Shown one piece after another: positions 31,788 to 41,235 of a stretch of DNA of 64,000 nt. Made by a program: the position numbers and the translations under genes. The stretch lies in assembly GCF_000712295.1 (NCBI RefSeq), contig NZ_JMKI01000002.1:15-64014 (forward strand). The letters run 5' to 3'. The notes under the pieces were generated by a model that was given only the letters and a program-made list of their open reading frames with translations, was not told the origin of the DNA and did no database searches. Position 1 is the stretch's first letter. Each line of letters opens with the position of its first letter. This DNA comes from Synergistes jonesii (GTDB lineage Bacteria; Synergistota; Synergistia; Synergistales; Synergistaceae).

Positions 31788-33845
31788 CTAAGCCGCTTTA
31801 GCTTTCATCCTTGCCTTGGCAGTTTGAACAACGAAGATCAGGGCAAGGACCGCAAGCCCGAAGATATCGGACGCCGTGCCCGGTATCATCAATCCGAGGG
31901 CCCCTATGAAGGCGATTATGCGCATGTAGAACGCCATATGCGCCTTGAAGAAGCCTATAGTGAACATCGCGAGCAGGAAAACCCCTATCAAAGCCGTGCC
32001 TATGGCCTGCACCATTTCAATCGGCACGACGTCGATGAAGAGAAGCATCGGGCTGTAGACGTAGATGTACGGTACGAGAAAGCCCGCGAGCGCAAGCTTG
32101 AAAGCCGTAACTCCCGTCTTCATCGGGTCGGAGCCCGCTATGCCGGAACCCGCGTATGCCGCGAGCGCGACAGGGGGCGTCAGGTCGGCCGCGATGCCGA
32201 AGTAGAAGACGAACATATACGCCGCCATCGGCGGAACTCCGAGAAGGAAGAGCGCCGGCGCCGCCATCGTGCTCGTAACTATGAAGTTCGCCGTCGTCGG
32301 AAGTCCCATGCCGAGGATGAGGCTTGCGATCATCGTAAAGAAGAGCGTAAAGACCTTCGTCAGAGCGGCTGCTGCCGCCTCCGCCGCCATTGTGGCTCCC
32401 GGAAGCAGCGAGACTATCGACGAAAGGGCGACCGCTAGACCGCTTTCCGGGGTCACCTTCGCAAGAGAGACTATAGCGCCGGCGATTCTCAGCGCGAGCC
32501 CCGTCAGAGTGCCCATGCCGACGACCATTCCCACCGTCGCGCACGCGCAGGCCACGCCTATCGCGCCGCGCGCGCCGCTTTGGAACGCTTCGAATGTCCT
32601 CAGAGGCGTCAGCCGCGTCTCCTTATTGAGCCACGAGAGCACGAAGCTGATAAGGATGCCGTTGAACGCCGCCTTCAGCGGCGTATAGCCGGCAAGAAGG
32701 AAGTAAATGATCGCGATAAGCGGTATAAGAAGGAAGCCTTTCGACCTCAGCAGCGGCCAAATAGGCGGAAGCTGCGACCAGGGGATGCCCTTCAGTCCGA
32801 GGCGGCACGCTTCGAAATGCACCTGCACCATGACGGCGAAGTAGTAAAGCAACGCCGGGACGACAGCCGCTATAGCGACTTCGATGTAAGGGATGCCGAG
32901 TATCTGAGCCATGATGAACGCCGCTGCGCCCATGACCGGCGGCATTATCTGCCCGCCGGTCGACGCTACCGCTTCGACGGCGCCCGCAAAGTGCGGCTCA
33001 TATCCGACGCTTTTCATAAGAGGGATAGTAAACATGCCCGTCGTGCAGACATTCGCCACAGATGAACCTGAGACGGTCCCCATAAGGCCGGAGCTCACTA
33101 CCGCGACCTTCGCCGGGCCTCCCGTCGACCAGCCTGCGAGAGAGAGCGAGAGGTCTATGATGAACTTGCCGAGCCCCGTCTTCTCAAGCACCGCGCCGAA
33201 AAGGATAAACATAAAAACGAATGTCGAAGACACTTCCAGCGGCGTGCCGAAAATACCCTCCGTTCCCAGATACATATGGTTCACTATGCGCGCCACGTTG
33301 AAGCCGCGGTGCGCGATCACCGCCGGCATATACCGCCCGAAGTAACAGTAAAGCAGAGCCACTATCGCAAGGCCGGGCAGTATCGGGTTGGATATTCGCC
33401 TCGTAGCCTCGAGCAGCGTGACGATCAGAATAAATCCCATCACCAGATCCGCCCTCGTAGGCAGCCCGGCCCTCGTTACCAGATCGTTGAAGAAAACGAC
33501 GAGATACATCGCGCTCGCTACGCCGAACGCGGCAAATATGAAATCATAGAACGGGATGCCGCTCGTTTTCGACTGCTTCGACGACGCCGGGTAGAGAAGA
33601 AAGACCAGCGCCAGCGTGAACGCGAGATGGACGGCCCCTTGCTTTTGCGCAAGCAGCAGACCGAAACCGGAGGTATAAAAGTGGAAGCACGACATCGCGA
33701 CAGCCAAAACGGCGATCATCTTGCCCTGCCAGCCGGAAAGCGTCCTGAAGCGCGCTTCTGTGTCATATTTGCGCATCAATTCGTCAAGATCGACTTTTGA
33801 GCTTTCATCCGTCCGGTCGATTACCTTTGTTTCTGTTTCGCTCAC
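31788..33845 (-). CDS. TRAP transporter fused permease (small plus large subunit)
   Basis: About 685 residues from GTG 33,845, with GGGAGGA 7 bases upstream. Residues about 50-165 are the small DctQ-like membrane part and the rest is the large DctM-like part; this 4TM-12TM fusion is typical of TAXI systems. Family motifs include FVFMFILFGAVLEKTGLG, SSGLMGTVSGSSVANVCTTG and ASTGGQIMPPVMGAAAFIMA. It works with the binding protein downstream, driven by a sodium or proton gradient. A consensus promoter lies 157 bases upstream of the start, on the same strand. Confidence 0.93.
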   Translation of the reverse strand: MSETETKVIDRTDESSKVDLDELMRKYDTEARFRTLSGWQGKMIAVLAVAMSCFHFYTSGFGLLLAQKQGAVHLAFTLALVFLLYPASSKQSKTSGIPFYDFIFAAFGVASAMYLVVFFNDLVTRAGLPTRADLVMGFILIVTLLEATRRISNPILPGLAIVALLYCYFGRYMPAVIAHRGFNVARIVNHMYLGTEGIFGTPLEVSSTFVFMFILFGAVLEKTGLGKFIIDLSLSLAGWSTGGPAKVAVVSSGLMGTVSGSSVANVCTTGMFTIPLMKSVGYEPHFAGAVEAVASTGGQIMPPVMGAAAFIMAQILGIPYIEVAIAAVVPALLYYFAVMVQVHFEACRLGLKGIPWSQLPPIWPLLRSKGFLLIPLIAIIYFLLAGYTPLKAAFNGILISFVLSWLNKETRLTPLRTFEAFQSGARGAIGVACACATVGMVVGMGTLTGLALRIAGAIVSLAKVTPESGLAVALSSIVSLLPGATMAAEAAAAALTKVFTLFFTMIASLILGMGLPTTANFIVTSTMAAPALFLLGVPPMAAYMFVFYFGIAADLTPPVALAAYAGSGIAGSDPMKTGVTAFKLALAGFLVPYIYVYSPMLLFIDVVPIEMVQAIGTALIGVFLLAMFTIGFFKAHMAFYMRIIAFIGALGLMIPGTASDIFGLAVLALIFVVQTAKARMKAKAA

Positions 33846-34001
33846 AAACGATTCCTCCCTCACAGGAAAAATAGAGGCGTTAAGCCGACGCGTGAAAACA
33901 GCGCATCCAAGCGTATTAAGCCAGAAAACTTTTGAAGCAGAAGCCGCTCACCCGCCTGCCTTTAACACTGTTTTACGCAATCAACAAAAGCCACCGCAAT
34001 T

Positions 34002-34031
34002 ATTATATATTTTTTTTTAAAATTATGTCAA
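34002..34031 (-). promoter_or_regulatory. Promoter of the TAXI TRAP operon
   Basis: Perfect TTGACA (34,026-34,031 on the minus strand) and TATAAT (34,002-34,007) with an 18-base spacer made almost only of A and T. It is divergent from the EF-G promoter. Confidence 0.9.
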
Positions 34032-34090
34032 TAATGGCGTTCAGCGGAGAGTTTACAAAGATACAGATCAACGCTATTTTTGTTTTTTCC

Positions 34091-34119
34091 TTGACGTAAC
34101 CTTACATTGCAATTATCAT
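34091..34119 (+). promoter_or_regulatory. Promoter of the EF-G-II gene
   Basis: TTGACG (34,091-34,096) and TATCAT (34,114-34,119), 17-base spacer, 62 bases before the ATG. Confidence 0.82.
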
Positions 34120-34180
34120 CAAAGAGTTGAAAGCGTATCATATCTATCCGGGCTTCAACAGCATAAAAGGAGTGAAAGTA

Positions 34181-36268
34181 ATGGGGACACGCAAACCTGA
34201 GGATATTCGCAGCATAGCGCTCATTTCACACGGGGGCGCGGGAAAGACTACTCTTAACGAGGCTTTTCTTTTTGACGCCGGCTTGATTTCGCGCATGGGC
34301 AGAATCGAGGACAAAAACACCGTTTCCGACTTTGATTCGGAAGAACAGAAACGCGGCATTTCTATCAGCACATCGCTTTCGACTATTCCCTATAAAAATA
34401 AAACTTTATATATACTCGACACGCCGGGCTTCGCGGACTTCGTCGGAGAGCAGCGCTGTGCGATGCGCGTGGCCGACGGCGCCGTCGTTCTCGTAAACGC
34501 TACCGCCGGTGTCGAAGTCCAGACCCAGAGCGTCTGGGAGTTCGCGCAGTATTACGAGACTCCGGCGTGCTTCTTCATAAGCAAACTCGACAGAGAAAAT
34601 ACGGATTTTGACGACGTCGTCGCCGACATCCAGGAGAACATTTCAAAGAACGCCGTACCGCTCTACCTGCCAGTCGGAAACCAGCTGAACTTCAAAGGCG
34701 TCGTCAACGTCCTTACAAAGAAAGCATATATGTACAAGGGCGACGGCGGCAAGGAATTTACCGAAGGCGACGTTCCCGCCGACATGGCGGACGCCGTCGA
34801 AGCCGCGCGCGAAGCCCTCATCGAACGCGCGGTGGAGGCCGACGACGAAATTATGATGCGCTACCTCGACGGCGAAGAGATTTCTCTCGACGAACTTCTC
34901 GCCGTACTCCGCAAGGCCGTCTGCGCGCGCCAGCTCTTCCCCATCATCCCGGGCTCGGGCTCGGCTAATATCGGCGTTACTCAGCTGATGGATCTTATAG
35001 CAGATTACATGCCGTCGCCGAAGGATATGCTGAACCGCACCGCGCTCAAAGGAGAAGAGGTCGTCAACGTCCCGCCCGACGAAGACGGCCCCTTCCTCGG
35101 CTTCGTCTTCAAGGTCATGGTCGACCCGTACGTGGGAAAGCTTTCCTTCGTAAAGGTCTTCTCCGGCAAGCTGACGAGCGACCAGAGCGTTTACAACGTC
35201 ACCGAAGAGCAGGAAGAGCGCATCAGCTCCTTCCGCTTCATGAGAGGCAAGGAGAGCGTCGAAGGCAAGGAGATCGTCTTAGGCGACATCGTAGCCATCC
35301 CCAAGCTTGAAAGCACGATAGCGGGAGACACGCTCGGCACGAAGGGCGAAACGCTGCAGTTCCGCCCGATTCAGTTCCCGAAGCCCGTCTACAGCGTCGC
35401 CGTAATGCCAAAGAGCCGCGCCGACGAAGACAAGCTCGGCAACGCGATAGCGAAGATGTTGAAGGAAGACCGCACTCTGTCGTTCGTCAAAGACCCGAAG
35501 ACGAACGACGCGGTCCTCTCGGGAATGGGGGACATGCATCTCGACATCATGCTCTCGAAGATCAAAGAGCGCTACAAGGTGGACCTTGACACGCGCCTGC
35601 CTAAGGTCCCCTACCGTGAGACGATCAGGAAAAAGGCAAGTGCGCAGGGCAAGCATAAGAAGCAGTCAGGAGGACGCGGACAGTACGGCGACGTCTGGTT
35701 CGAGCTCGCGCCGCTCGAAAAGAACGCGGGCATAGAGTTCATCGACAGAGTCGTCGGCGGCGCGGTCCCCAAGAACTACATCCCGGCCGCGGAAAAGGGG
35801 CTGCGCGAGGCCGCAGCGCGCGGCTACCTCGCCGGATATCCCGCGACGGATTTCTCCTGCGCGATTTTCGACGGCTCCTATCACGAAGTCGACTCCTCGG
35901 AAATGGCGTTCAAGATCGCCGCCTCTCTCGCCTTCAAAAACTGCATGGAGAAGGCTAACCCGGTCATCATGGAGCCGGTGATGAACGTCGAGGTCACGGT
36001 CCCCGAGGAATGCCTCGGCGACGTAATGGGAGACTTCAACAGCCGCCGCGGCCGCATCATGGGTATCGACAGCGAGGGCAAGCTGCAAATCGTGAAGGCG
36101 CAGTGCCCGCTCTCCGAGATGTTCCGCTACGCGATAATACTTCGTTCGATGACGTCGGGACGCGGTTCTTTCTCGATGGAATACAGCCACTATGAGGAGC
36201 TGCCCCCCGATATAGAGAAGAAGGTCATCGAGCAGGCGGCTCAGGAGCGCAAGGAAGAGGAAGAATAA
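34181..36268 (+). CDS. Elongation factor G-like GTPase, second type (EF-G-II)
   Basis: About 695 residues from ATG 34,181 (AAAGGAG upstream). The P-loop reads SHGGAGKTTLNEA instead of the AHIDAGKTT of canonical EF-G, as in the second EF-G type of Thermus and Thermotoga. Domain order is GTPase (1-280), domain II (~300-390), III, IV and V; domain IV keeps GGRGQYGDVWFEL, and C-terminal SRRGRIMGIDSEGKLQIVKA is intact. NTVSDFDSEEQKRGISI is switch I. Proteins of this type bind ribosomes, and their exact role in translation is less clear than that of FusA. Own promoter and terminator make it a single-gene unit. Confidence 0.9.
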   Translation: MGTRKPEDIRSIALISHGGAGKTTLNEAFLFDAGLISRMGRIEDKNTVSDFDSEEQKRGISISTSLSTIPYKNKTLYILDTPGFADFVGEQRCAMRVADGAVVLVNATAGVEVQTQSVWEFAQYYETPACFFISKLDRENTDFDDVVADIQENISKNAVPLYLPVGNQLNFKGVVNVLTKKAYMYKGDGGKEFTEGDVPADMADAVEAAREALIERAVEADDEIMMRYLDGEEISLDELLAVLRKAVCARQLFPIIPGSGSANIGVTQLMDLIADYMPSPKDMLNRTALKGEEVVNVPPDEDGPFLGFVFKVMVDPYVGKLSFVKVFSGKLTSDQSVYNVTEEQEERISSFRFMRGKESVEGKEIVLGDIVAIPKLESTIAGDTLGTKGETLQFRPIQFPKPVYSVAVMPKSRADEDKLGNAIAKMLKEDRTLSFVKDPKTNDAVLSGMGDMHLDIMLSKIKERYKVDLDTRLPKVPYRETIRKKASAQGKHKKQSGGRGQYGDVWFELAPLEKNAGIEFIDRVVGGAVPKNYIPAAEKGLREAAARGYLAGYPATDFSCAIFDGSYHEVDSSEMAFKIAASLAFKNCMEKANPVIMEPVMNVEVTVPEECLGDVMGDFNSRRGRIMGIDSEGKLQIVKAQCPLSEMFRYAIILRSMTSGRGSFSMEYSHYEELPPDIEKKVIEQAAQERKEEEE

Positions 36269-36288
36269 TTTTCCGCATGACAACCGAA

Positions 36289-36317
36289 GGGCGCTCTCCA
36301 CGGAGGGCGCCCTTTTT
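36289..36317 (+). terminator. Terminator of the EF-G-II gene
   Basis: Stem GGGCGCTC/GAGGGCGCCC followed by five T. Confidence 0.9.
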
Positions 36318-36349
36318 AATTCTCGGTCAATGCGAGTAGAGTGTGAACG

Positions 36350-37504
36350 ATGTCGAAAAAAAACGCGCAGATATTTTTGATCTTCATCGCCTATTACAGC
36401 ATCAGCTGCCTATCCAACGCCTATTTCCTCTTCGGCCCCTTCTATGAAAAGCTGGGCGCGACGCCGCGCGAGGTCGGGCTTTTCTTCAGCGTTTTTTATC
36501 TCGTCATGCTTTTATGCCGGCCTCTCGGCAGCGCGGTGATGGAGAGGCTCGACATAAGGCGCACAATGATCGCAAGCGCCGTTATGAGCGCGGCGGCGAC
36601 AGCCGGCGTCGCCCTTTCGCTCGGCAACGCGACGTTGCTCATCTTCTTCCGCGCGCTGACGGGGGTGGGCGTCAGCGTGATGATCGTCGCAAACATCGCC
36701 GCGCAGTCGATACTGCTCGACGACGAGAAGACGCGCGGCGTCGGCATCGCACTATTCACGACCGGCTCGATGTTTCCCATCGCCACCGCGGTGCCTCTCT
36801 GCGAATGGTTCCTCTCGCGCGGCTGGGACGGCGCGTTCATCTGGACTCCCGTAGTATTTTCCCTGCTCTGCGCAGGCGCCTCTTTCTTCGTCGAGGATCT
36901 CAAATACAGCGCGAAGAGCGGCAAAGAATGGGGCGGCTATTCGGATCTGTTCAAGAGCCGCGGCGTCATGCTGCTGCTCGCCACAGCGGCCGTAATGTCC
37001 CTTGCCGACACTATGACTCTTTCTCTCGCTTCGCTCGCCGAGGAGCTGGGGGTCGCCGCCTCCTGCTTCATGGTCGCCGAAGCAATATCCGCGGTCTTCA
37101 TCCGCACCGCCGGCTTCCGCTTCGTATCGCGCGTCCCGCGCACGAAGTTAGCCGCCCCCGCGGCGGCCCTGATGGGCTTCATACTCGTCGCGGTCTCATT
37201 CAGCGGCTCCCCTATAACCTTCGCTATATGCGGCCTCCTCTTCGGCTTCGGCATAGGGGTAGGGTTCCCTACGGCGCTGTCGCTCGTCGGCGACATGCTG
37301 CCGATGCGCTATTACCCTAAAGCTACGGGGCTCGTGCTGCTCGTTATAGATATAGGCTGGATGGCCACGCCGATGATCTTCGGTTTTGCGTCGCCGCTCT
37401 TCGGCACGGTAGGCGCCTTCCGCATGATCGGCGCCGCGGCTTTCGCCGTGTCGGCGCTGCTCTACTTCACTAAATGGCGCGGCGTGAAGTTCGAAAAATA
37501 TTGA
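36350..37504 (+). CDS. Major facilitator superfamily transporter
   Basis: A 384-residue protein with twelve predicted membrane helices in two halves joined by a charged loop near residues 185-205. The first half carries the MFS loop 2-3 signature in variant form (RPLGSAVMERLDIRRTMI). The closest general type is the small-molecule exporter/YfcJ-like group, but no substrate signature can be read. It converges with the trmB gene; the two stops are 1 base apart, with no separate terminator visible. Confidence 0.85.
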   Translation: MSKKNAQIFLIFIAYYSISCLSNAYFLFGPFYEKLGATPREVGLFFSVFYLVMLLCRPLGSAVMERLDIRRTMIASAVMSAAATAGVALSLGNATLLIFFRALTGVGVSVMIVANIAAQSILLDDEKTRGVGIALFTTGSMFPIATAVPLCEWFLSRGWDGAFIWTPVVFSLLCAGASFFVEDLKYSAKSGKEWGGYSDLFKSRGVMLLLATAAVMSLADTMTLSLASLAEELGVAASCFMVAEAISAVFIRTAGFRFVSRVPRTKLAAPAAALMGFILVAVSFSGSPITFAICGLLFGFGIGVGFPTALSLVGDMLPMRYYPKATGLVLLVIDIGWMATPMIFGFASPLFGTVGAFRMIGAAAFAVSALLYFTKWRGVKFEKY

Positions 37505-37505
37505 T

Positions 37506-38438
37506 TTATTTCGCCTCGATGAGCGCGGCCATCAGGGCCGCCCTCATCGCAGGCGTCCTGAACGGATGCCCGACCGAGTCGACCTTTATCGTAATGCCGC
37601 GCGGGCTTTTAAGGAGCTTTATATAGAAATGCTGCTCGAAGCCCTCGTCCGCGGTGATCACGAGCATCAGCGCCGCGTCCTCGCCGGAGAGGAAGGCGTC
37701 GCGGTATACCCAGTGCCCGCTTCCATCCGCGGCGGCGCCCTCGCGCCCCTTCAACGCCTCCGCGACTTCCTTTACGTTTTTTTTCGTATCAGCTTCGCAC
37801 CCCATCGGCCAGCTCTCCTCCTTTTTGATTTCTTCTTTAAGCGCTGTTTCCTTGCGCACCACCAGACGCCACGTGTCCTTGCCCATAGCCTTCCATTTGC
37901 GCTCGTATTTCGTGATATAGGGGCGTTCGGGATTCCTCTCCAGCGCTTGCGCCCGAAAGGATGGCGCCGCGTCGAAAGCCTCGGCCGCCTCTTTAGCGTA
38001 CCATTCGACGTCGGTCGCCAACTCGAAGGCCCCGCCGGGAGCTATAAGATAATCCATCAGCCCCGAGAAGGAGGGCACGGTCACGCGGCGCTGAGCGTGG
38101 CGAGCCTTAGGCCACGGGCAGGGGAAGTTCATATAGACGCGCTGGGCGCTCTGCGGCGCAAAGCAGTGGCGCAGCAGGAAGCGCGCGTCGCCGTGCATCA
38201 GGCGCACGTTCTCCAGCCCGGCCGACATCACGCGGCGCGCGCCCTTGGCCGCGCAGAGCTGCGAGACCTCTATGCCGACGACTAAAGCGTCCGGGCTGCC
38301 CTTAGCGAGGAATTCAAGAAATTCCCCGTTGCCGAAGCCTATCTCGACAAGCAGGCGCTCGTGCGGGAATATCCCCTTCCAATCGACCGGCAGCTTTTCG
38401 TTTTGGGCGACGATCACTTTGTTAAGATTCCAAAACAT
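37506..38438 (-). CDS. trmB: tRNA (guanine-N7-)-methyltransferase with C-terminal extension
   Basis: About 310 residues from ATG 38,438 (CGGAGAAAG 3-7 bases upstream), overlapping the rsmA 3' end by 17 bases. Residues ~25-210 are the TrmB class I methyltransferase: VEIGFGNGEF (SAM site), VVGIEVS, and the substrate motif NFPCPWPKARH, in which the usual FPDPWPK aspartate is Cys. The last ~95 residues are an extra domain known from TrmB of several deep-branching and anaerobic lineages. The enzyme makes m7G46 in tRNA. It is co-transcribed with rsmA. Confidence 0.88.
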   Translation of the reverse strand: MFWNLNKVIVAQNEKLPVDWKGIFPHERLLVEIGFGNGEFLEFLAKGSPDALVVGIEVSQLCAAKGARRVMSAGLENVRLMHGDARFLLRHCFAPQSAQRVYMNFPCPWPKARHAQRRVTVPSFSGLMDYLIAPGGAFELATDVEWYAKEAAEAFDAAPSFRAQALERNPERPYITKYERKWKAMGKDTWRLVVRKETALKEEIKKEESWPMGCEADTKKNVKEVAEALKGREGAAADGSGHWVYRDAFLSGEDAALMLVITADEGFEQHFYIKLLKSPRGITIKVDSVGHPFRTPAMRAALMAALIEAK

Positions 38439-39285
38439 TTCTTTCTCCGTTGTCACTGTTCTTCAAAACAAAGGCGGGCTCTTGCGCGAGCTCGAACCAT
38501 TTTTCCAGCGGAAGCTCCTCCGCCCTCGCGGTCGGCTTCAGCGAGTGTCGCGAAAGTATGCGGAGCGCCGATTCCCTCGTCATGCCGCAGGAGGCGCACC
38601 AGTTGTTGCAGAGCGTCTTGCGCCTCTGCGTGAAGGAGCGCGCGAGCAGCGAGCGCCACGTACTGTCGTTCGCTATGTCCGCGTTCTTTTCGATTTTTAT
38701 CTCAACGACGGCGGACATCACCTTCGGCCTGGGATGAAACGCCGCCGGCGGGACTTTGCGCAGCACGGCGGCGCTGCCCATCGCCTCGGCCGTTATTCCG
38801 AGCGGCGAGCGCTCCCTGCGGCACGCCGGCGAGACGACGCGCTCGGCCGCTTCGAGCTGCAGCATCAGCAGCATGTAATCCATGCCGCGCGGCGCGAGCC
38901 GCTCAAGGAAGGTCCAAATGAGCGGAGTCGTTATATGATACGGCAGGTTCGCGACTATCTTCGACGGGCGCTCGCCAAGCCCGCTTTCATAATCGAATCT
39001 CAGCGCGTCGCAGAAGATCGGGCGGCAGCGCCCGTCGTGCGACGCTATGTTTTCGAGGCGTTCGCGCAGCCGTTCGTCGACCTCGATGGCGTAAAGCCTC
39101 TTTAGCGGCGTCCTCAGAAGAGCGCGCGTGAGGACTCCGTCTCCGGGGCCGATCTCGAGGACGACGTCGCGGCCGGAAAGCCGCGCGCGTTCGGTGATGA
39201 AGTCGGCGAGGCTCTCGTCTATCAGAAAATTTTGTCCGATATCTGTGTTATGCACAAAGCGTTTTTTCTCAGCCACTTGCAACAC
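38422..39285 (-). CDS. rsmA: 16S rRNA (adenine(1518)-N6/adenine(1519)-N6)-dimethyltransferase
   Basis: A 287-residue KsgA/RsmA enzyme. The N-terminus has the family NTDIGQNFLID, the SAM motif VLEIGPGDGVLT, and the catalytic motif NLPYHI. The C-terminal part keeps FHPRPKVMSAVV and the FTQRRKTL region that contacts 16S rRNA helix 45. It dimethylates two adenosines late in 30S assembly. The first codon is GTG 39,285; TTG 39,282 or GTG 39,276 are alternatives and none has a strong ribosome-binding site. It is followed by the overlapping trmB and is divergent from lepA. Confidence 0.94.
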   Translation of the reverse strand: MLQVAEKKRFVHNTDIGQNFLIDESLADFITERARLSGRDVVLEIGPGDGVLTRALLRTPLKRLYAIEVDERLRERLENIASHDGRCRPIFCDALRFDYESGLGERPSKIVANLPYHITTPLIWTFLERLAPRGMDYMLLMLQLEAAERVVSPACRRERSPLGITAEAMGSAAVLRKVPPAAFHPRPKVMSAVVEIKIEKNADIANDSTWRSLLARSFTQRRKTLCNNWCASCGMTRESALRILSRHSLKPTARAEELPLEKWFELAQEPAFVLKNSDNGERNVLES

Positions 39286-39415
39286 GCACTTTCAGAAATT
39301 TGCGGCGGCAGACGCGCCGCTATGTATTTTATCATCGAAGGGGGATTTTATCATTGCGGTCCCGCGCATTTATCGGATAAAATAGAGCGCGGCTTTGAAG
39401 GAGTGAGTTTTCGCT

Positions 39416-41227
39416 GTGAAATACGACAATATAAGAAATTTCAGCATAATAGCCCACGTAGACCACGGAAAATCGACGCTCTCCGACCGTCTGCTCGAGG
39501 CTACGGGAACTATAGAAAAAAGAAATATGAAGGCGCAGCTTTTAGACCGGCTGGAGATAGAGCGCGAACGCGGCATAACGATAAAATCCGTCCCCGTGCG
39601 CATGGATTATAAAGCGGCCGACGGCGGGAACTATGTGCTGAATCTGATAGACACGCCGGGGCACGTGGACTTTTCCTACGAGGTCTCGCGCTCTCTTGCA
39701 GCGTGCGAGGGAGCCGTGCTCGTAGTCGACGCGGCGCAGGGCGTGGAGGCCCAGACCGTCGCGAACAGCTATCTCGCGGCAGACCTCGACCTTGAGCTCA
39801 TCCCGGTGCTGAACAAGATAGACCTCCCTTCCGCCCACCCCGAGCAGGTGAAGCGCGAGCTCGAGGAGATCATAGGGATAGACGCCGGCGACGCGGTGCC
39901 CGTATCGGCGAAGACCGGCGAGGGCGTCCCGGAGTTGCTCGAACGAATCGTGCGCGACATCCCGGCGCCCTCCGGCGACGCATCGGCGCCGCTTCAGGCT
40001 CTTATTTTCGATTCGGTCTACGACAATTACCGCGGCGTAATCTGCTACGTGCGGGTCGTCAACGGGACTCTTTCAGCCGGGCAGAACGTCCGCTTCATGG
40101 CGACTGCGCAGGATTATGAGTTGACGGAGGTCGGAGTCTTCAAGCCCGAGATGATTCAGGTCGGGGCCCTCGGCCCGGGCGAGGTCGGCTACATCTGCGC
40201 CAGCATAAAGACCATCGACGAGGCGCGCGTCGGCGACACGGTGACGGAGAGCGCGAGGCCGGCCGCAGAACCCCTCGCCGGCTACAAAAAGGTGAAGCCT
40301 GTGGTCTTCTGCGGATTTTACCCGATAGAACGCGAGGACATAAACCAGCTGCGCGAAGCGCTGGAAAAGCTGCAGATCAACGACTCCGCGATCAGCTTCG
40401 AGCCGGAAAATTCCGCCGCGCTCGGCTTCGGCTTCCGCTGCGGCTTCCTCGGCCTACTGCATATGGAGATAGCGAAGGAGCGCCTCAGCCGCGAATTCGG
40501 CGTCGACCTCGTGGCTACGGCGCCGAACGTCGTCTATCAGATACTCCTCACGGACGGCTCCGTGAAAGAGGCGCACCGCCCGTCGGATTTTCCGGAACAG
40601 GTGCGCATCGAGGAGATTCGCGAGCCCTATATAAAGCTTTCGATATTCATGCCCGACCAGTTCGTCGGCGCCGCGATGCAACTCTGCCAAGAAAAGCGCG
40701 GCAGCTACTCCGGTATGGACTATATAGCGCCGGAGCGCGTACGCCTTACTTACGACATGCCGCTCGCCGAGTTCATTCTCGACTTCCACGACAGGCTCAA
40801 ATCCTGCACGCGCGGATATGCGTCGCTCGACTACGAGCACGTCGGCTTCCGCGCGGCGAATCTCGTCAAGGTCGACGTGCTGCTGCAGGAGGAACCGGTG
40901 GACGCTTTTTCGTTCATATGCCACGCAGACCAGGCTTACCACAGGGGGCACGCAGTGGTCGGCAAGCTCAAGGAGCTCATCCCGCGTCAGCTCTTCGAAG
41001 TGCCGGTGCAGGCGGCGGTCGGCAAAAAGGTCATCGTGCGCATGAACATAAAGGCCGTGCGCAAGGACGTCCTCGCTAAATGCTACGGCGGCGACGTCAC
41101 GCGGAAGCGCAAGCTGCTCGAAAAGCAAAAGGAGGGCAAGAAGCGCATGAAGCAGGTGGGACACGTTTCGATCCCGCAGGAGGCCTTCCTCGCCTTCATG
41201 GACGTTACGAAGTCCGAGGAAAATTAG
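39416..41227 (+). CDS. lepA: Elongation factor 4 (LepA) GTPase
   Basis: A 603-residue back-translocating/biogenesis GTPase. It starts at GTG 39,416 with AAGGAGTGA 9 bases upstream. The P-loop AHVDHGKST, switch region [18 protein letters not shown] and NKIDLPSA are intact. The LepA-specific C-terminus is present ([29 protein letters not shown] in the last third, and the final [27 protein letters not shown] part). It acts on the ribosome under stress and in 30S assembly. hemW follows after 8 bases, a conserved gene pair. Confidence 0.96.
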   Translation: MKYDNIRNFSIIAHVDHGKSTLSDRLLEATGTIEKRNMKAQLLDRLEIERERGITIKSVPVRMDYKAADGGNYVLNLIDTPGHVDFSYEVSRSLAACEGAVLVVDAAQGVEAQTVANSYLAADLDLELIPVLNKIDLPSAHPEQVKRELEEIIGIDAGDAVPVSAKTGEGVPELLERIVRDIPAPSGDASAPLQALIFDSVYDNYRGVICYVRVVNGTLSAGQNVRFMATAQDYELTEVGVFKPEMIQVGALGPGEVGYICASIKTIDEARVGDTVTESARPAAEPLAGYKKVKPVVFCGFYPIEREDINQLREALEKLQINDSAISFEPENSAALGFGFRCGFLGLLHMEIAKERLSREFGVDLVATAPNVVYQILLTDGSVKEAHRPSDFPEQVRIEEIREPYIKLSIFMPDQFVGAAMQLCQEKRGSYSGMDYIAPERVRLTYDMPLAEFILDFHDRLKSCTRGYASLDYEHVGFRAANLVKVDVLLQEEPVDAFSFICHADQAYHRGHAVVGKLKELIPRQLFEVPVQAAVGKKVIVRMNIKAVRKDVLAKCYGGDVTRKRKLLEKQKEGKKRMKQVGHVSIPQEAFLAFMDVTKSEEN

Positions 41228-41235
41228 CGCGGCCG

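Noticed and set aside
30671-31801. Plus-strand frame of 376 codons opposite the TAXI binding-protein gene
   Set aside because: It mirrors a well-supported TAXI gene, lacks a ribosome-binding site and has shadow-type composition.
41080-41235. Upstream extension of the hemW frame
   Set aside because: It lies within the lepA 3' end; the family-conserved N-terminus starts at 41,236.
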